Notes under the pieces: model-generated | Seen by the model: the letters and a program-made list of their open reading frames with translations, nothing else | What the model was told of the DNA's origin: nothing | The model's database searches: none | Position numbers and translations under genes: made by a program | Assembly (NCBI GenBank): GCA_021234535.1 | Contig: CM037850.1 | Span: forward strand, 21,688,446-21,752,445 | Direction of reading: 5' to 3' | Origin: Stichopus chloronotus | Taxonomy: Eukaryota; Echinodermata; Holothuroidea; Aspidochirotida; Stichopodidae | DNA: 64,000 nt | Part shown: positions 21,180 through 31,904 of the stretch, piece after piece | How positions within the stretch are numbered: the stretch's first letter is position 1 | Layout of the letters: each line of letters opens with the position of its first letter

Positions 21180-22500
21180 CCGCTCTCAACACTTCTCGAT
21201 ATTCATGTTTACAAAAGAAATCAATTTTATTCCAGTTTGAAGAAAGGCTAAATAAAAATATCTTATAAATATTCTAGCTAAACAAAGCAACATTAATAAA
21301 AATCAAACAACGTTTTAAGTTGTGTAAACAAACCCTCAATGGATTGCTGAAAAGAACTTGGAAAACAACCGACACACCATCTGCTTTGGTTTTGATCCAG
21401 CACATTGACACCCACATAGACAGGCACATACAGGAAACACTGTAGAATAGTCTGTAGTAAGACTACCAATCCTCAAGGTTGATGTTATCAGCTTTCATCA
21501 TTTCAGTGGATATACGGCACATACATAGCTGCTGGTGCATATCTGCTGTATCTTGTGGGTGAGAAATCATCTGTCAAAAGTCTCAACAACAACAACAGCG
21601 ACCGAAACCCTTTCCTTTTTAATGTTTATACAACATTTGGTCACAAAATATAAGAAAGAATACTTAAAGGAATGCATTTAAATAAGTTCACATAAATAGT
21701 AATATATCATATCACAACTTATTGTAAACACAGTTGCTATATCTAAATATGGGGGCAGCGTTATGAAGGTGATGGAGGCTTCTGGGGCAAAGATGAACGA
21801 ACTAATATAATGTCATTTACTAAATGTACGTGCTCCCTTATACACACAACTACTGATAAAAATGTAAAGCGTTGTCATATTTTGTAACTGATAATCGCCT
21901 TAAGTAGGTAACTTATACATATATCAATGACACAGGTCCTGACCTGAAGTGGAAGTGTTATTACATATATCAATGAAACAGACTCTTCGCGAGAAGTGTA
22001 GTGAGTTACGATATAGGTTTACTACATAGCTCAATTAAAAGAGCTTTTGCCATCTTAGAATCTCCCTTTTAAACAGAAGTAAAATTCAAATAGAAGAAGA
22101 AAATTAATGAAACGAAAGTAGGAAATAGATATTATCCGTATCAAAGTTTGTGGTAACCAATGTTTTGTTGCCAAGCCTGCACATGCTACGCCAAATCACA
22201 GTATATGCCTACATATACCTACATAAAACTACCTGTGCACTGATTTTTCAAATATTTTGACGTTCGGCATGACACAGACATGGCTACATGCTACTTCATG
22301 AACAATTATATTGGTTCACTTGTTGGCATCGACATTTGTTTGTTTACTCGATTTTTTCTCCTTTTCTACAGTAGGCCTACATATAGTACGTTCCTATCAC
22401 TAGTAAACGGTACCACTTTCCGTCTCGTAGCGACCTCGATACACCCTCGAAATATGTTATCCGCCATTGGTAAACGTTTTTTGATTCCTTGCCGAAGGAA
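21180..22500. other. No recognisable feature
   Basis: Unassigned, AT-rich. No gene, RNA or transposon end that I can support. Confidence 0.35.
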
Positions 22501-22518
22501 TCTATTAGATGGTGATGT

Positions 22519-22560
22519 CGTGTGTGGGTGTGCGTGTGTGTGCGGGTGCGTGTGCGTGTA
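22519..22560. repeat. Imperfect (GT/GC)n microsatellite
   Basis: 'tgtgtgggtgtgcgtgtgtg' and its continuation, directly before the 146-bp satellite array. Confidence 0.85.
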
Positions 22561-22569
22561 ACACTTCTT

Positions 22570-23460
22570 GTAAACACGATATCTAAAGAAGGGTAACCCA
22601 TGACTGATCTCATACTTGGTGTGTGGATTGGTCATATTGAGTAGATGATCCCCATTGTTTTTGGTGGAGGTCAAAGGTCATTTGAGGTCACCAGAGGTCA
22701 AATGTGAAAACCTTGTAAACACGATATCTCAAGAATGGTGACTGTGTCTGATGTCATACTTACTGTGTGGGTTGGTCATATTGAGTAGATGATCCTTATT
22801 ATTTTTGGTGGAAGTCAAAGGTCATTTGAGGTCACCAGAGGTCAAAATGTGAAAACCTTGTGAACATGATCTCTCAAGAACGGTGACTGTGTCTGATGTC
22901 ATACCTGGTATGTGGATTGGTCATATTGAGTAGATGATCTCTACTGTTGTTGGTGGAGGTTAAAGGTCATTTGAGGTCACCGGAGGTGAAACTGGAAAAA
23001 CCTTGTAAACACAATATCTCCAGAAGGGTAACTGTGACTGATGTCATACTTACTGTGTGGGTTGGTCATATAAAGTAGGTGATCCCTATTGCATTTGGTG
23101 GAGGTCAAAGGTCATTTGAGGTCACCGGAGGGCAAAATGTGAAAACCTTGTGAACGCAATATCTCAAGAACGGTAAGTTTAACTGATGTCATACTTGGTG
23201 TGTGGGTTGGTCATATTGAGTAGATGATCCTTATTGTTTTTGGTGGAGGTCAAAGGTCATTTGAGGTCACCAGAGGTGAAACCTTGCTATCACATTATCT
23301 CCAGAAGGGTAATGTTGACTGATGTCATACTTGATGTGTGGCTTCCCCATACTGGGTAGGTGATCCCTATTGCTTTTAGTAGATGTCAAATGTCATTTGA
23401 GGTCACTAAAATTAAGGTTTTGGGGTTAAAGGCTTATTAATGTGATGTTTCAAGACCAGT
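22570..23460. repeat. 146-bp satellite with AGGTCA direct repeats, about 6 copies
   Basis: Monomers of about 145-147 bp start near 22570, 22715, 22860, 23005, 23151, 23290 and 23436 with 'gtaaacacgatatctcaaga'. Each contains 'gattggtcatattgagtaga', 'tgatcc' and then 'aggtcaaaggtcatttgagg' followed by 'tcaccagaggtcaaa'. The AGGTCA half-sites form a DR1 (AGGTCAAAGGTCA; perfect at 22668-22680, 23102-23114 and 23247-23259) and DR4 spacings (tttg, ccag). Diverged relatives occur at 60.9-61.2 kb. No coding capacity is apparent. Confidence 0.95.
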
Positions 23461-23469
23461 AACTGCAGT

Positions 23470-24225
23470 TGATCTCATACTTGTCATGTGGATAATTCAT
23501 GCTTGTTATAATATAACCATGTAGCAAGGAATCTCAAAGCCTTTTGGCTTTCTGGTTCATACCAAGTAGAACTGTAGCCATATCAATATAGAAGTAGCAT
23601 ATAGTAAAGAGAAGGGTTAATGGCTAGTGGACTCGTAACCTCTTCGGTCCGCCAACAAGTGCAAAGGTAGCAAGGTAGCCAATAAATGTGGGTCGGCCAC
23701 CTCCTGCTATAAATCAATAGTTGCTCTAGGTTACTTTATTTAAAAGTATATTTACGTTACAAACAACAGTGTATCATACATGTTTGTTAACGTTTCTTCC
23801 TCGTTCAATATCAGAGTCAGGTTAACAAGACTCATTATTTACGAGCTACAGTTGGTAATGTCTAATGATGTAAGTCAATAAGAGTCACGTATTTAAATTG
23901 CTTTTTAAAGAAACATGATTATATGAAATCAATTAGGAAACCTGTGGTCTGTACTGAGTCAAAATCTGTTGACTTTCAATTTAAAATTAAAACAAAACTT
24001 ATTGTCACAATCTTTGACCGACATAAATAGGTTTTAGTGAGTAATTCTATCGAGGAAGTACTGTGAGTAAAGTATCCCAACTAGGTCATGAGGTCACTAA
24101 GTTCAGGGTTTGCTCTTTTCAGAGCTTTTGGATAGATTTCAACGAATCACCGTGTATAGATTACCTGGTGTCTTTGAGATGACTGGATACCATTACTTAA
24201 ACTCTCCTTAAATAACTTCAGCTTC
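23470..24225. other. No recognisable feature
   Basis: Unassigned spacer between two tandem arrays. Confidence 0.35.
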
Positions 24226-25282
24226 ATTTTTGATACTCTTAATCTGATCGTCGATGATCTTAATCTGATCGTTGATGATCTTAATCTGATCATTGATACT
24301 GTTGCCATGATCGTTGATAGTCGTAATCTGATCGTTGATACTCTAAATCTGATCGTTGGCACTCTTAATCTGATCGTCGATACTCTTAATCTGATCGTAG
24401 ATACTCTTAATCTGACCTTTGATACTCTTACTCTGATCGTTGATACCGTTGCTATGATCATTGCTGTTCTTACTATGACCGTTGGTACTCTTAATCTGAT
24501 CGTTAGTACTCTTAATCTGATCATTGACACTCTTAATCTGATCATTGATACTCTAAATATGATTGTTGACACTCTTAATCTGATCGTTGATACTCTTAAT
24601 CTGACCGTTGATACTCTTAATCTGATCGTTGATACCGTTGCTATGATCATTGCTACTCTTGTTATGACCGTTGATACTCTTAATCTGATCGTCGATACTC
24701 TTAATCTGATCGTAGATACTCTTAATCTGACCTTTGATACTCTTACTCTGATCGTTGATACCGTTGCTATGATCATTGCTGTTCTTACTATGACCGTTGG
24801 TACTCTTAATCTGATCGTTAGTACTCTTAATCTGATCATTGACACTCTTAATCTGATCATTGATACTCTAAATATGATTGTTGACACTCTTAATCTGATC
24901 GTTGATACTCTTAATCTGACCGTTGATACTCTTAATCTGATCGTTGATACCGTTGCTATGATCATTGCTACTCTTGTTATGACCGTTGATACTCTTAATC
25001 TGATCGTTGGTATCTTAATTTGATCGTTGGTACTCTTTATCTGATCGTCGATACTCTAAATATGATTGTTGACACTCTTAATCTGATCGTTGATACTCTT
25101 AATCTGCTTGTTGATACTCTTAGTCTGATCGTTGGTACTCTTAATCTGATCGTTGACACTTTTAATCTGATCGTTGATGATCTTAATCAGATCGTTGATA
25201 CTGTTGCTATGATCATTGCTATTCTTACTATGACAGTTGATACTCTTAATCTGATTGTTGATACTCTTAATCTGATCTTTTT
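24226..25282. repeat. 21-bp minisatellite with 315-bp higher-order period
   Basis: About 50 copies of 'gatactcttaatctgatcgtt'. A variant series including 'gataccgttgctatgatcat' and 'gctgttcttactatgaccgt' recurs with a period of 315 bp (15 units); the same 'gtcgatactc...cgtagatactc...cctttgatactc' run starts at 24376 and again at 24691. Because 21 is a multiple of three, both strands carry long open frames: a heptad VDTLNLI repeat on plus and a VSTIRLR repeat on minus. I treat these as by-products of the repeat, not genes. Confidence 0.95.
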
Positions 25283-25289
25283 AAATCGT

Positions 25290-25905
25290 CTATCAAGCGA
25301 AAGCTTTTCTATTGATCATTTTTTCATTCCTTTAAGATAAACTGACGTTTGTTCATATTCTACAAATATACAACATTGATTAGGTTTATATTGTCTACCT
25401 GTTGCTAAGTATTGTCTAGGTAGTGTACGGAAAGTATTGTCTACCTGTTGCTAAGTAATCCACCCAACGTTTCATATTTCCTCAAGAGCTAAAAGTTTCG
25501 TGAATCAACTTTCTTAAACTGTATCCAATATTCGACTACATTTCATAAGTATGGTATAAGACATAAATTGGAAAGAAATACATTGTAACACTTTAAGCCC
25601 GTCCCGCGAAAGACCCTTTTGATTTAAAGTATAACCCCTTTTACTGTTTACCTTTATGTGGCATGTTAAATGTTATGTAAAAACACTCTGACACAGTGAC
25701 TCTATTGTTGAAGTACGATCGCTTGGTACTTGTTCCTAAAAAATACAATATCAGTTCATATCGTGTATCTGTGATATCAGTTGATGGTGGTTTATTCCAT
25801 TTTGCGTTTAAGAAATAGAATGTAGCAACTGGCAAACCTTCGAATAATTGTGAATTTAAAAATTAACAAGTAGTCTCTTTATTCTTTTTAAGATACTTTT
25901 ACTGT
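25290..25905. other. No recognisable feature
   Basis: Contains only a short duplication, 'attgtctacctgttgctaag', near 25390 and 25435. Confidence 0.35.
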
Positions 25906-25924
25906 AGAATATAGGGGTTTTAGG

Positions 25925-26235
25925 GGTTCACAATCTTGGAGTGACTGCCCCAGCGACGGATTGTTGACACAGAACGAGACGTCAGAACAAAGATTTAGCG
26001 ATTAGAGTTCCATTTATTATTTGATCCGACTGGCACATAAATTAAGCAAAAATCAAGATGATGAAAGAGAGAAAAACGACGGAGAGATAGATGACAGAGG
26101 CCTACATATTGTACAGAGAGAACGACATTTACGGTTTGATGTCCAGAGAGCCAGTCTCAGCGGCGTGGCGAGGTCGATGGATTGACCCACTCTAAACTGC
26201 TAAGGGTCACGGGCCAATCACAGGTCAAATGGTTT
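25925..26235 (-). mobile_element. Possible solo LTR upstream of plus-strand SLC22 exon 1
   Basis: Read on the minus strand, the segment has a CCAAT-type box in reverse ('tgattggcccgtgaccc'), an AATAAA-like polyadenylation signal ('aataataaatgg'), a T/G-rich downstream region and an end near 'tctgtgtcaaca'. That is an LTR-like layout. I could not fix its 5' end or a target-site duplication, and there is no second copy in the window. It lies about 250 bp upstream of an SLC22 start codon, so it may equally be promoter sequence. Confidence 0.25.
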
Positions 26236-26484
26236 ACCTACGTAACTGAGAGAGGCGGTTGCCATCCGTGATCTACCAATCACGAAAGGGTTGCGCAACC
26301 TTTCTGAGAACAGGGTCTAAGTTTACTATTTTCAATGTATTGTATTGTCTAATCTGACTGTCGGAGGGAAATAAAGAAAAAGTTAAACAAATCTGGGTTA
26401 AATACTGGAAGACTGAACTTTGTACGACCTTTTGCATACGGTGGGGAAGAATGACCATCGCTATACAACATTACAACAACCAAA

Positions 26485-26799
26485 ATGAATATTGACCAGG
26501 CTCTGGAGATGGCAAATCCTTTGGGGAATACGCAGGTTGTAATAATTATCGCCACAGTGTTAATGAACATACAAACAGCTCTTACGATGTTAGGAAATGT
26601 TTTTCTGGCAAAGGAACCACCTTTCCATTGTGCGAATCACTCAGGGCTTAGTCTCGAGGAGAGCGTTCCTTCTACTGATGATGAGATCTATTCGTCTTGT
26701 CAGGAATATGCCTACCCTGGAACGGCTAATAACGAGACCATATCATGCACCAGCTGGGTGTTTTACACAGAAGTGTCCGGAGAGTCTATCATATCAGAG
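26485..26799 (+). CDS. SLC22-like exon 1 (plus-strand copy)
   Basis: 105 codons from MNIDQALEMANPLGN to SGESIISE: N-terminus, TM1 (VVIIIATVLMNIQTALTML) and the first extracellular loop with its cysteines and an N-glycosylation-type NNET. Donor 'tcagag|gtaagt', phase 0. The frame is intact, and the ATG matches the start of the minus-strand paralogue. Confidence 0.9.
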
Positions 26800-27696
26800 G
26801 TAAGTCTGATAAACTGATTCATGATTGATGGCATATTGAGTCAACTGTTTGGAGGCGACTCATGTTGAGCAACCCTCTACAATATTCTCCAAGTATTTAG
26901 AACAGCTCTCTGTTTAGAAGAGTCTTGTGATCCCTTAAATGCAAATAGGACGTTAAGAATACACCAAGATGGCATGCAGAAAAATAACCCCTTTGTGAAA
27001 CCATTCAGTCTCATTAATAAACACCAGCAAAAGTTCCAACTCCTCCAAAAAATATGTATGTGAACAGTAAGGAAAGATGCATCATTTGAATTTTGGAAGG
27101 TTTGGGTGAACAAATTATTTTGAGCAACAAATGACTGAATTTATATGTGTGAGAAACTTATTTCTTGAAAAGAAGGCTACTGTTCTTTCTTATGTTGAAT
27201 GATTTATTATTCCATGTCCACAAACATTGGTTTAAAGGGTATGATTGTTTTCTGTACAACAAACGTGTTACTTCCCTCTTAGTGCTAAAATTGAAAGAAA
27301 AATGTGTCCCGTAAGGAGAATAAATGCTCCATTTTGAACTCTAAGTGATATTTTCTCCAAAGCGACACATATGAAAGCTTTTTAATATGCGAACATATTT
27401 CCAAAGTGTCTGCTCAACCCGAGGTTTTGCAAAACATCAAAGGAGAGCATGACCTCCCTCAGGATGACCTCGCTGAGAATACGGTGTGGGGGGGGGGGGG
27501 GGGCTATACCATTGCACCGTTTCTGTGGTTAGTAAGGTAGTACCATTTTGTTTTGCGACAGTTACAAGTTATCCTCATTTGCTCCCTCTAACCTCCCCTC
27601 CCGTCTTCTAAAACCCATATACGATGAAATGTGTAAGTGTTCTGGAATGAGTGTGGACTGACTAACATTCTCTTTTATTTATCCTTTAACTTTCAG

Positions 27697-27927
27697 TGGT
27701 CATTAGTATGTGATAAAGATGTCTTGCCTCAGATTGCTCAGTCTGTCGTGTTGGGTGGGTTTGCATTTGGTTCTATTCTCGGTGGACCTGTAGCGGACAG
27801 ATACGGGAGAAGACCCGCAATTTTGTTGTCCCTCTTAAGTTTCAACGTCATCGGGCTGTCTGTATCATTCGTTCAGCACTATGTTACATTCATTGTTTTG
27901 AGATTTCTGATGGCTACCATTTTCAAG
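27697..27927 (+). CDS. SLC22-like exon 2 (plus-strand copy)
   Basis: 77 codons, WSLVCDKDVLPQIAQSVVLG through GGPVADRYGRRP (motif A) to 'VLRFLMATIFK'. It covers TM2 and TM3. Acceptor 'aactttcag', donor 'tcaag|gtaatc', phase 0 at both ends; intact. Confidence 0.92.
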
Positions 27928-28218
27928 GTAATCCTTGGATAAATAACGTAAAGTGTTTGGCAAATATTAGATGACAAATACGTTTTCCTGGCAATGTTCA
28001 GTTAATATGTGACAATGTAGCAATCACACGCAGTGATTTCTGCACTCAGTGTCAAAGAGAGCAGAGTACATGTCCTTTCTCTGCAATCAGGCTGTTTATT
28101 TAATTTTATGAACACTTGTGAAACACATGTTATGTTATATTATTTACTAAACCAATTGACCACCTTACAAATGTTGTAGCGAAATAATTTTCTAGATCAT
28201 CGGTGTTTTTTTTTTTAG

Positions 28219-28419
28219 GCCGTGCGCATCCCAATCATGAATTTACTTTTTGAGACACTTATACCTCGATACCGTCCTATAGCTGGTCTTATTCCTTCTT
28301 GTATGGTCTCTGGTGGTCTCATGCTAATGGCGGCTGTTGCTTACTAAATTTGTTCGTGATTGGCGATACCTCAACGCAGTATTGATGATACCAACTTTAC
28401 TCATCATGTTATTTTCGTG
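28219..28419 (+). pseudogene. SLC22-like exon 3 (plus-strand copy), 4-base insertion
   Basis: AVRIPIMNLLFETLIPRYRP, 'AGLIPSCMVSGGLMLMAAVAY', then an extra 'taaa' at 28345-28348 creates a stop and shifts the frame. In the shifted frame it resumes 'VRDWRYLNAVLMIPTLLIML'. The minus-strand paralogue reads 'AYIFRDWRYL' with no interruption. Without the insertion the exon would be 197 nt, as in the paralogue. Acceptor is T12-AG; donor 'cgtg|gtaagt'. Confidence 0.85.
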
Positions 28420-28833
28420 GTAAGTAATATTTTACCAGCTCTCAGTTACTTTATATTCGTATAATATGTTTATGATTATCCAAATTAACAAAATCCTTAA
28501 ATATTCAGTATGATATGGAGTACATGGTCCGGAAATCGTTTTCATACTTGGTGTTGTTGTTAGTTTTAAATGGTTCCCAGTTATATCAGTTATGTACTTC
28601 AATAAAGGTATCAACAGAGAGTTTGCTATTGTAATTCTTGACAGTTGGACACATTTTTTTCGTTAAAGGGTGATCAAAGATTCTCCCATCTGAATAGATC
28701 TTGCGAAAGATATCAAATTTGATCAAAAATTGTTAATTGGTCCTCACCCGAGGTAGATAAATGAGCTAGAGGCTTCCCTCACACTTGAGTAGTCGCTTAA
28801 AGTCTCTTCAAGAGATAATTACTAACATTGTTC

Positions 28834-28858
28834 ATATATATATATATGTTTATATATG
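28834..28858. repeat. (TA)n run
   Basis: Short AT dinucleotide run adjoining the Penelope-like fragment. A partner run lies at about 29125-29175. Confidence 0.85.
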
Positions 28859-29125
28859 TTTTTGTTAAAGATTTTGTGCAGCTTGTGACCTGGGGGGAAG
28901 TGTTTTGCTATGAGCTTGAGGAAGGTCCTACCGATATTAGACTTTACGGTTTTGCTATACGGGGGGTTGAACCAAATGACCTTCCTGTGTCTTTGTCTCT
29001 TCGGTCGTTTCGGGGCTGCTGGACTCTCACTCGGGTACTCCAGTTTGCGTTGAAAGCCGCTATAATCCAAAGCCTGTTGATAGGCAGGTGCTGCAGGGTC
29101 AAAGGCGGTTTGGATATTATTTGTA
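28850..29125 (-). mobile_element. Penelope-like element fragment between (TA)n runs
   Basis: The minus strand is open through 'DPAAPAYQQALDYSGFQRKL', 'KRQRHRKVIWFNPPYSKTVK', 'SNIGRTFLKLIAKHFPPGHK' and 'LHKIFNKN'. The block 'R+VIWFNPP+S..V.TNIG+.FL.LI.KHFP..HKLHKIFN+N' is characteristic of the region after the reverse transcriptase in Penelope-like retroelements. The match stops just where 'tatatgtttatatatatata' begins, and a second TA-rich run lies at 29125-29175. It sits in intron 3 of the plus SLC22 copy, in opposite orientation. It is only about 90 codons, with no stop inside. Confidence 0.7.
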
Positions 29126-29249
29126 TATATATGTATATATATATTCCATTGTATATACTATTGTATATATAATTGAATAGATAGACAGAAAATTTAATCA
29201 TCTTTTAAATTAGTAAGGTAGCACTGGCTTAAGAACTCTACACCGTCAG

Positions 29250-29498
29250 GTTCATCCCGGAGTCAGTACGTTGGCTATTATCCCAGAATAAAACAGAGCA
29301 GGCGGAGAAAACTATGCAACAGTTGGCATCGTTTAATAGAGTAGAAAATTTTCTGAGCCCGGCCCTCGACCTCAAGGAGCAGAACGTAAGCAGTCATTCA
29401 TCAAATGAAACGAAAGAAACAACCAGTGACTTAAAAGTTCTTATCCAGTTGTTTAAGCAATCAACATTGACAGTGACTGCCATCTTAAGTTTTAATTG
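29250..29498 (+). CDS. SLC22-like exon 4 (plus-strand copy)
   Basis: FIPESVRWLLSQNKTEQAEK, then a variable serine-rich loop, ending 'STLTVTAILSFNW'. It encodes the central cytoplasmic loop and the start of TM7. Acceptor 'ccgtcag|g', donor 'aattg|gtaagt', in and out in phase 2; intact. It is three bases longer than the minus-strand exon because the loop differs. Confidence 0.88.
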
Positions 29499-29519
29499 GT
29501 AAGTGCTATTTATGGTTCT

Positions 29520-29825
29520 TAATTCGTTATAAACAACGATTATTACATCATCGTAATCAACATTATTCGTCATCCATATTGTTCGTGGTCATCATCAGCC
29601 TCATTCTTCTTCCATCATATTCACGTCGTCGTCATCATCATCATACAAAGTATAGTCACATCTTGGTCGTCGTTCTCATCTTTGGATAAATCATCATCAC
29701 CATCATCATCAATATTATCATCAGTAGCATCATTATTACATTTCTTCTGATCATCATCTTCATCAGCACCATCACTATCATGATCACCATCACCATCATG
29801 ATCACCATCACCATCATCACCACCA

Positions 29826-29856
<31 letters not shown>

Positions 29857-29905
29857 TACTATCATCATCGACATTACCATAGTCATCATCATAATCATAG
29901 TTGCC
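29520..29905. repeat. (ATC)n / 'catcatcac' microsatellite
   Basis: Imperfect trinucleotide array in intron 4 of the plus SLC22 copy. It gives a Met/Val-rich open frame on the minus strand that is not a gene. Confidence 0.9.
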
Positions 29906-30011
29906 ATCATTATGATCTCAGATGTTTCAGTTTTTTCAAGTTTGTAGATGTTCCAATTTTCCAAGTTTGTAAACACAAATTAAAATGGAAGTCATTAATT
30001 GATATTTTCAG

Positions 30012-30146
30012 GTTGTCTTGCTACTTAACGTACTATGTATTCGCATTGTCAACTGGCAGTCTCGCTGGGGATTTTTACCTCAATTTTTTCATTAGCAGTT
30101 CCGCTGATTTAGTTGGTTTCTTAGTTGCCACACCATTTATACAAAG
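30012..30146 (+). CDS. SLC22-like exon 5 (plus-strand copy)
   Basis: Encodes 'LSCYLTYYVFALSTGSLAGD', 'FYLNFFISSSADLVGFLVAT' and 'PFIQR': TM7 and TM8 in the usual SLC22 arrangement ('..YYGL.L....L.GN.YLN..is...e.p'). Acceptor 'ttttcag|g', donor 'caaag|gtacat', phase 2; intact. Confidence 0.85.
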
Positions 30147-30295
30147 GTACATAATTTTACATTTTACTTCAATAAACTTTCGTAATGATATTTGCAAAAT
30201 ATACATAATTTTCTATTACGAGAATCTATCTTCGGAAAATGCGATTGTAACTAAATCATTCTACATGTTTTGTTTTTATATTACATTTACTTCAG

Positions 30296-30381
30296 ATTTG
30301 GAACGAGACTAACTCTTCTTTGTGCTTTTATCTCGTCATCAGGAACAATGATCGGCATCATTGTACGCTATTACGCTTTGG
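30296..30381 (+). CDS. SLC22-like exon 6 (plus-strand copy)
   Basis: Encodes 'FGTRLTLLCAFISSSGTMIG' and 'IIVRYYALG': the TM8-TM9 turn with the 'GRR' position reading GTR, and TM9. Acceptor 'acttcag|a', donor 'tttgg|gtaaat'. Enters in phase 2 and leaves in phase 1; intact. Confidence 0.8.
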
Positions 30382-30399
30382 GTAAATACTAATATTTCA

Positions 30400-31090
30400 A
30401 AGAAAAGCATTCTCGCTACTTGGGGCAAAATATAGGACAATTTCTAACAAAAATCGAATATCATTAGCGTTTTGGAATAAAACTAAGCATAACGTATTGC
30501 ACTTTTAATGTTTGTAACAAATCAAACAGTTTCTTCTGAAAGTGTCTTAATCTTACTGATGTGTGTATAGTAGAAGCATGAATCAATTAATACGCTCCGT
30601 GTGCCCGAACATCTTATCAAAGATACATGCAGAGGACTTTGAAGTGTCAGTCAGACCGTCGATACTTAAAGTATACCTACAATATGTATGCTTGCATAAA
30701 TTTGGCAATTACAGCGACAGTCTGTTTATACCAAACAAAAATATTTTGTTAAAATCTGGCATGTTTCAACCGATCTGATTCCAGTTATGCTCAAATTTGT
30801 ACACAGTATCCAAAAAGAGGACTTTCGTATTTAATGTATAAAGTAATATTCACTTAATCCAAAGCCATCATGCAGTCAAACTTTATAATGAGTGAGAATG
30901 TTTGATTATGGGATTCCCTATTTAGAGGAATGTTTAAGCGAGAGCATGGTATTTCCATCAGTAAGTCAGAGTTTTAAGTATTTTAGACCGCACGAAAGAG
31001 TACACAAATTATGTTTCTTACAAATAAAATAATTATTCCTTACGTCCCTTATCATTTTGTTAACTGTTGTCCATATTTTGCTAATTACTC
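30400..31090. other. Intron 6, nothing recognised
   Basis: AT-rich intron of the plus SLC22 copy without a recognisable transposon. Confidence 0.4.
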
Positions 31091-31095
31091 TATAG

Positions 31096-31209
31096 ATCCG
31101 TCTACACTAGCTGCTAAGATAATTCTGACATGTTTGGGAGATTTGTGATGTCTTTTTCCCTCCTCTCATGAATTCTGTTGATGAGCGATCTCTTTCCGCC
31201 AACTATGAG
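31096..31209 (+). pseudogene. SLC22-like exon 7 (plus-strand copy), frameshift and TGA
   Basis: Opens 'DPSTLAAKIILTCLG', then one base is missing. In the next frame it reads 'RFVMSFSLLS', a TGA (31169-31171), then 'ILLMSDLFPPTMR'. This is TM10 with the conserved 'ELFPT..R' ending. Acceptor 'tctatag', donor 'atgag|gtaatg'. With one base restored the length fits phase 1 to phase 2. Confidence 0.75.
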
Positions 31210-31351
31210 GTAATGTTAAAAACATTATACGTTTTACAATTGATTTAAACTACAAAATAATCTCGTACAGACTATACATGAGAACTCTTCGTAAGTATTC
31301 GTAACTACTCCAGATCAGCATCAATCTACTTGATACGTTGCTCTTCATTAT

Positions 31352-31560
31352 CTGTTTCTAGCCATTTAAGGTTTAGTATTTCGTGTTAACTATCTCTTCC
31401 TAGTCTTTTAAGGTTTGGTATTTGCTATTTATTATCTGTTCCTAGTTATTTAAGGTTTGGTATTTGCTCTCTACTATCTATTTCTAGTCATTTAAGGTTT
31501 AGTATTTGCTCTTTATTATTTCTTCCTAGTCGCTCAAGATTTGCTTTTTTATCTTTCTTG
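31352..31560. repeat. About 45-bp tandem repeat, 4-5 copies
   Basis: The unit 'ctagtcatttaaggtttagt' plus 'atttgctctttattatctgtt' is repeated with about 15 per cent divergence in intron 7 of the plus SLC22 copy. Confidence 0.8.
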
Positions 31561-31816
31561 TCTTTATGGTTAATCATCAGCCGTAACAGACCTTGATTGA
31601 ATTATTAAAGAGTGAACGGTATCGCGTGGAAGTTGTGACCTTCAAAGTTGGGTAGAATTTCTTCGAACTATTAACGATAAGATTAACGTTTGGTGATGTT
31701 GGCAACAGGTCTGAATAACTACACGTTGGCAACCCAATCATGAATAACAGGTATATATTGCTCTCCAGAAGAATAATGAACAAAATTCTTCTTCAACAAC
31801 ATTCCTTTTTTTGCAG

Positions 31817-31898
31817 AAATTCAGGAACGGCCATCGTTCATCTCATTGGAAACTTGGGAAGTTTTGCGTCTCTTTTGGTTCTTTACTCTTCACTGCAT
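31817..31898 (+). CDS. SLC22-like exon 8 (plus-strand copy), abnormal 3' end
   Basis: Encodes 'RNSGTAIVHLIGNLGSFASL' and 'LVLYSSLH': TM11, matching 'RN.g.g......r.ggi..P'. Acceptor 'ttgcag|a'. The end is placed at 31898 because exon 9 needs phase 0, but the next bases are TAAAG rather than a GT donor. A mutated donor or a missing base are both possible. Confidence 0.65.
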
Positions 31899-31904
31899 TA
31901 AAGT

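Noticed and set aside
22570..23460. CRISPR-like regular array
   Set aside because: The unit is one continuous 146-bp satellite monomer, not short identical repeats with unique spacers, and the genome is animal.
24147..25340. Long open frames on both strands (272, 238 and 106 codons) that look like repeat proteins
   Set aside because: They arise because the 21-bp repeat is a multiple of three and has no stop in those frames. Both strands and adjacent frames are open at once, which is typical of repeats, not genes.
28219..28419. Possibility that the exon 3 frameshift is a tiny intron
   Set aside because: Only four extra bases are present compared with the paralogous exon, far too short for an intron, and no GT-AG pair fits.
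29656..29976. 106-codon minus-strand frame rich in Met and Val
   Set aside because: It is translation of the ATC microsatellite.
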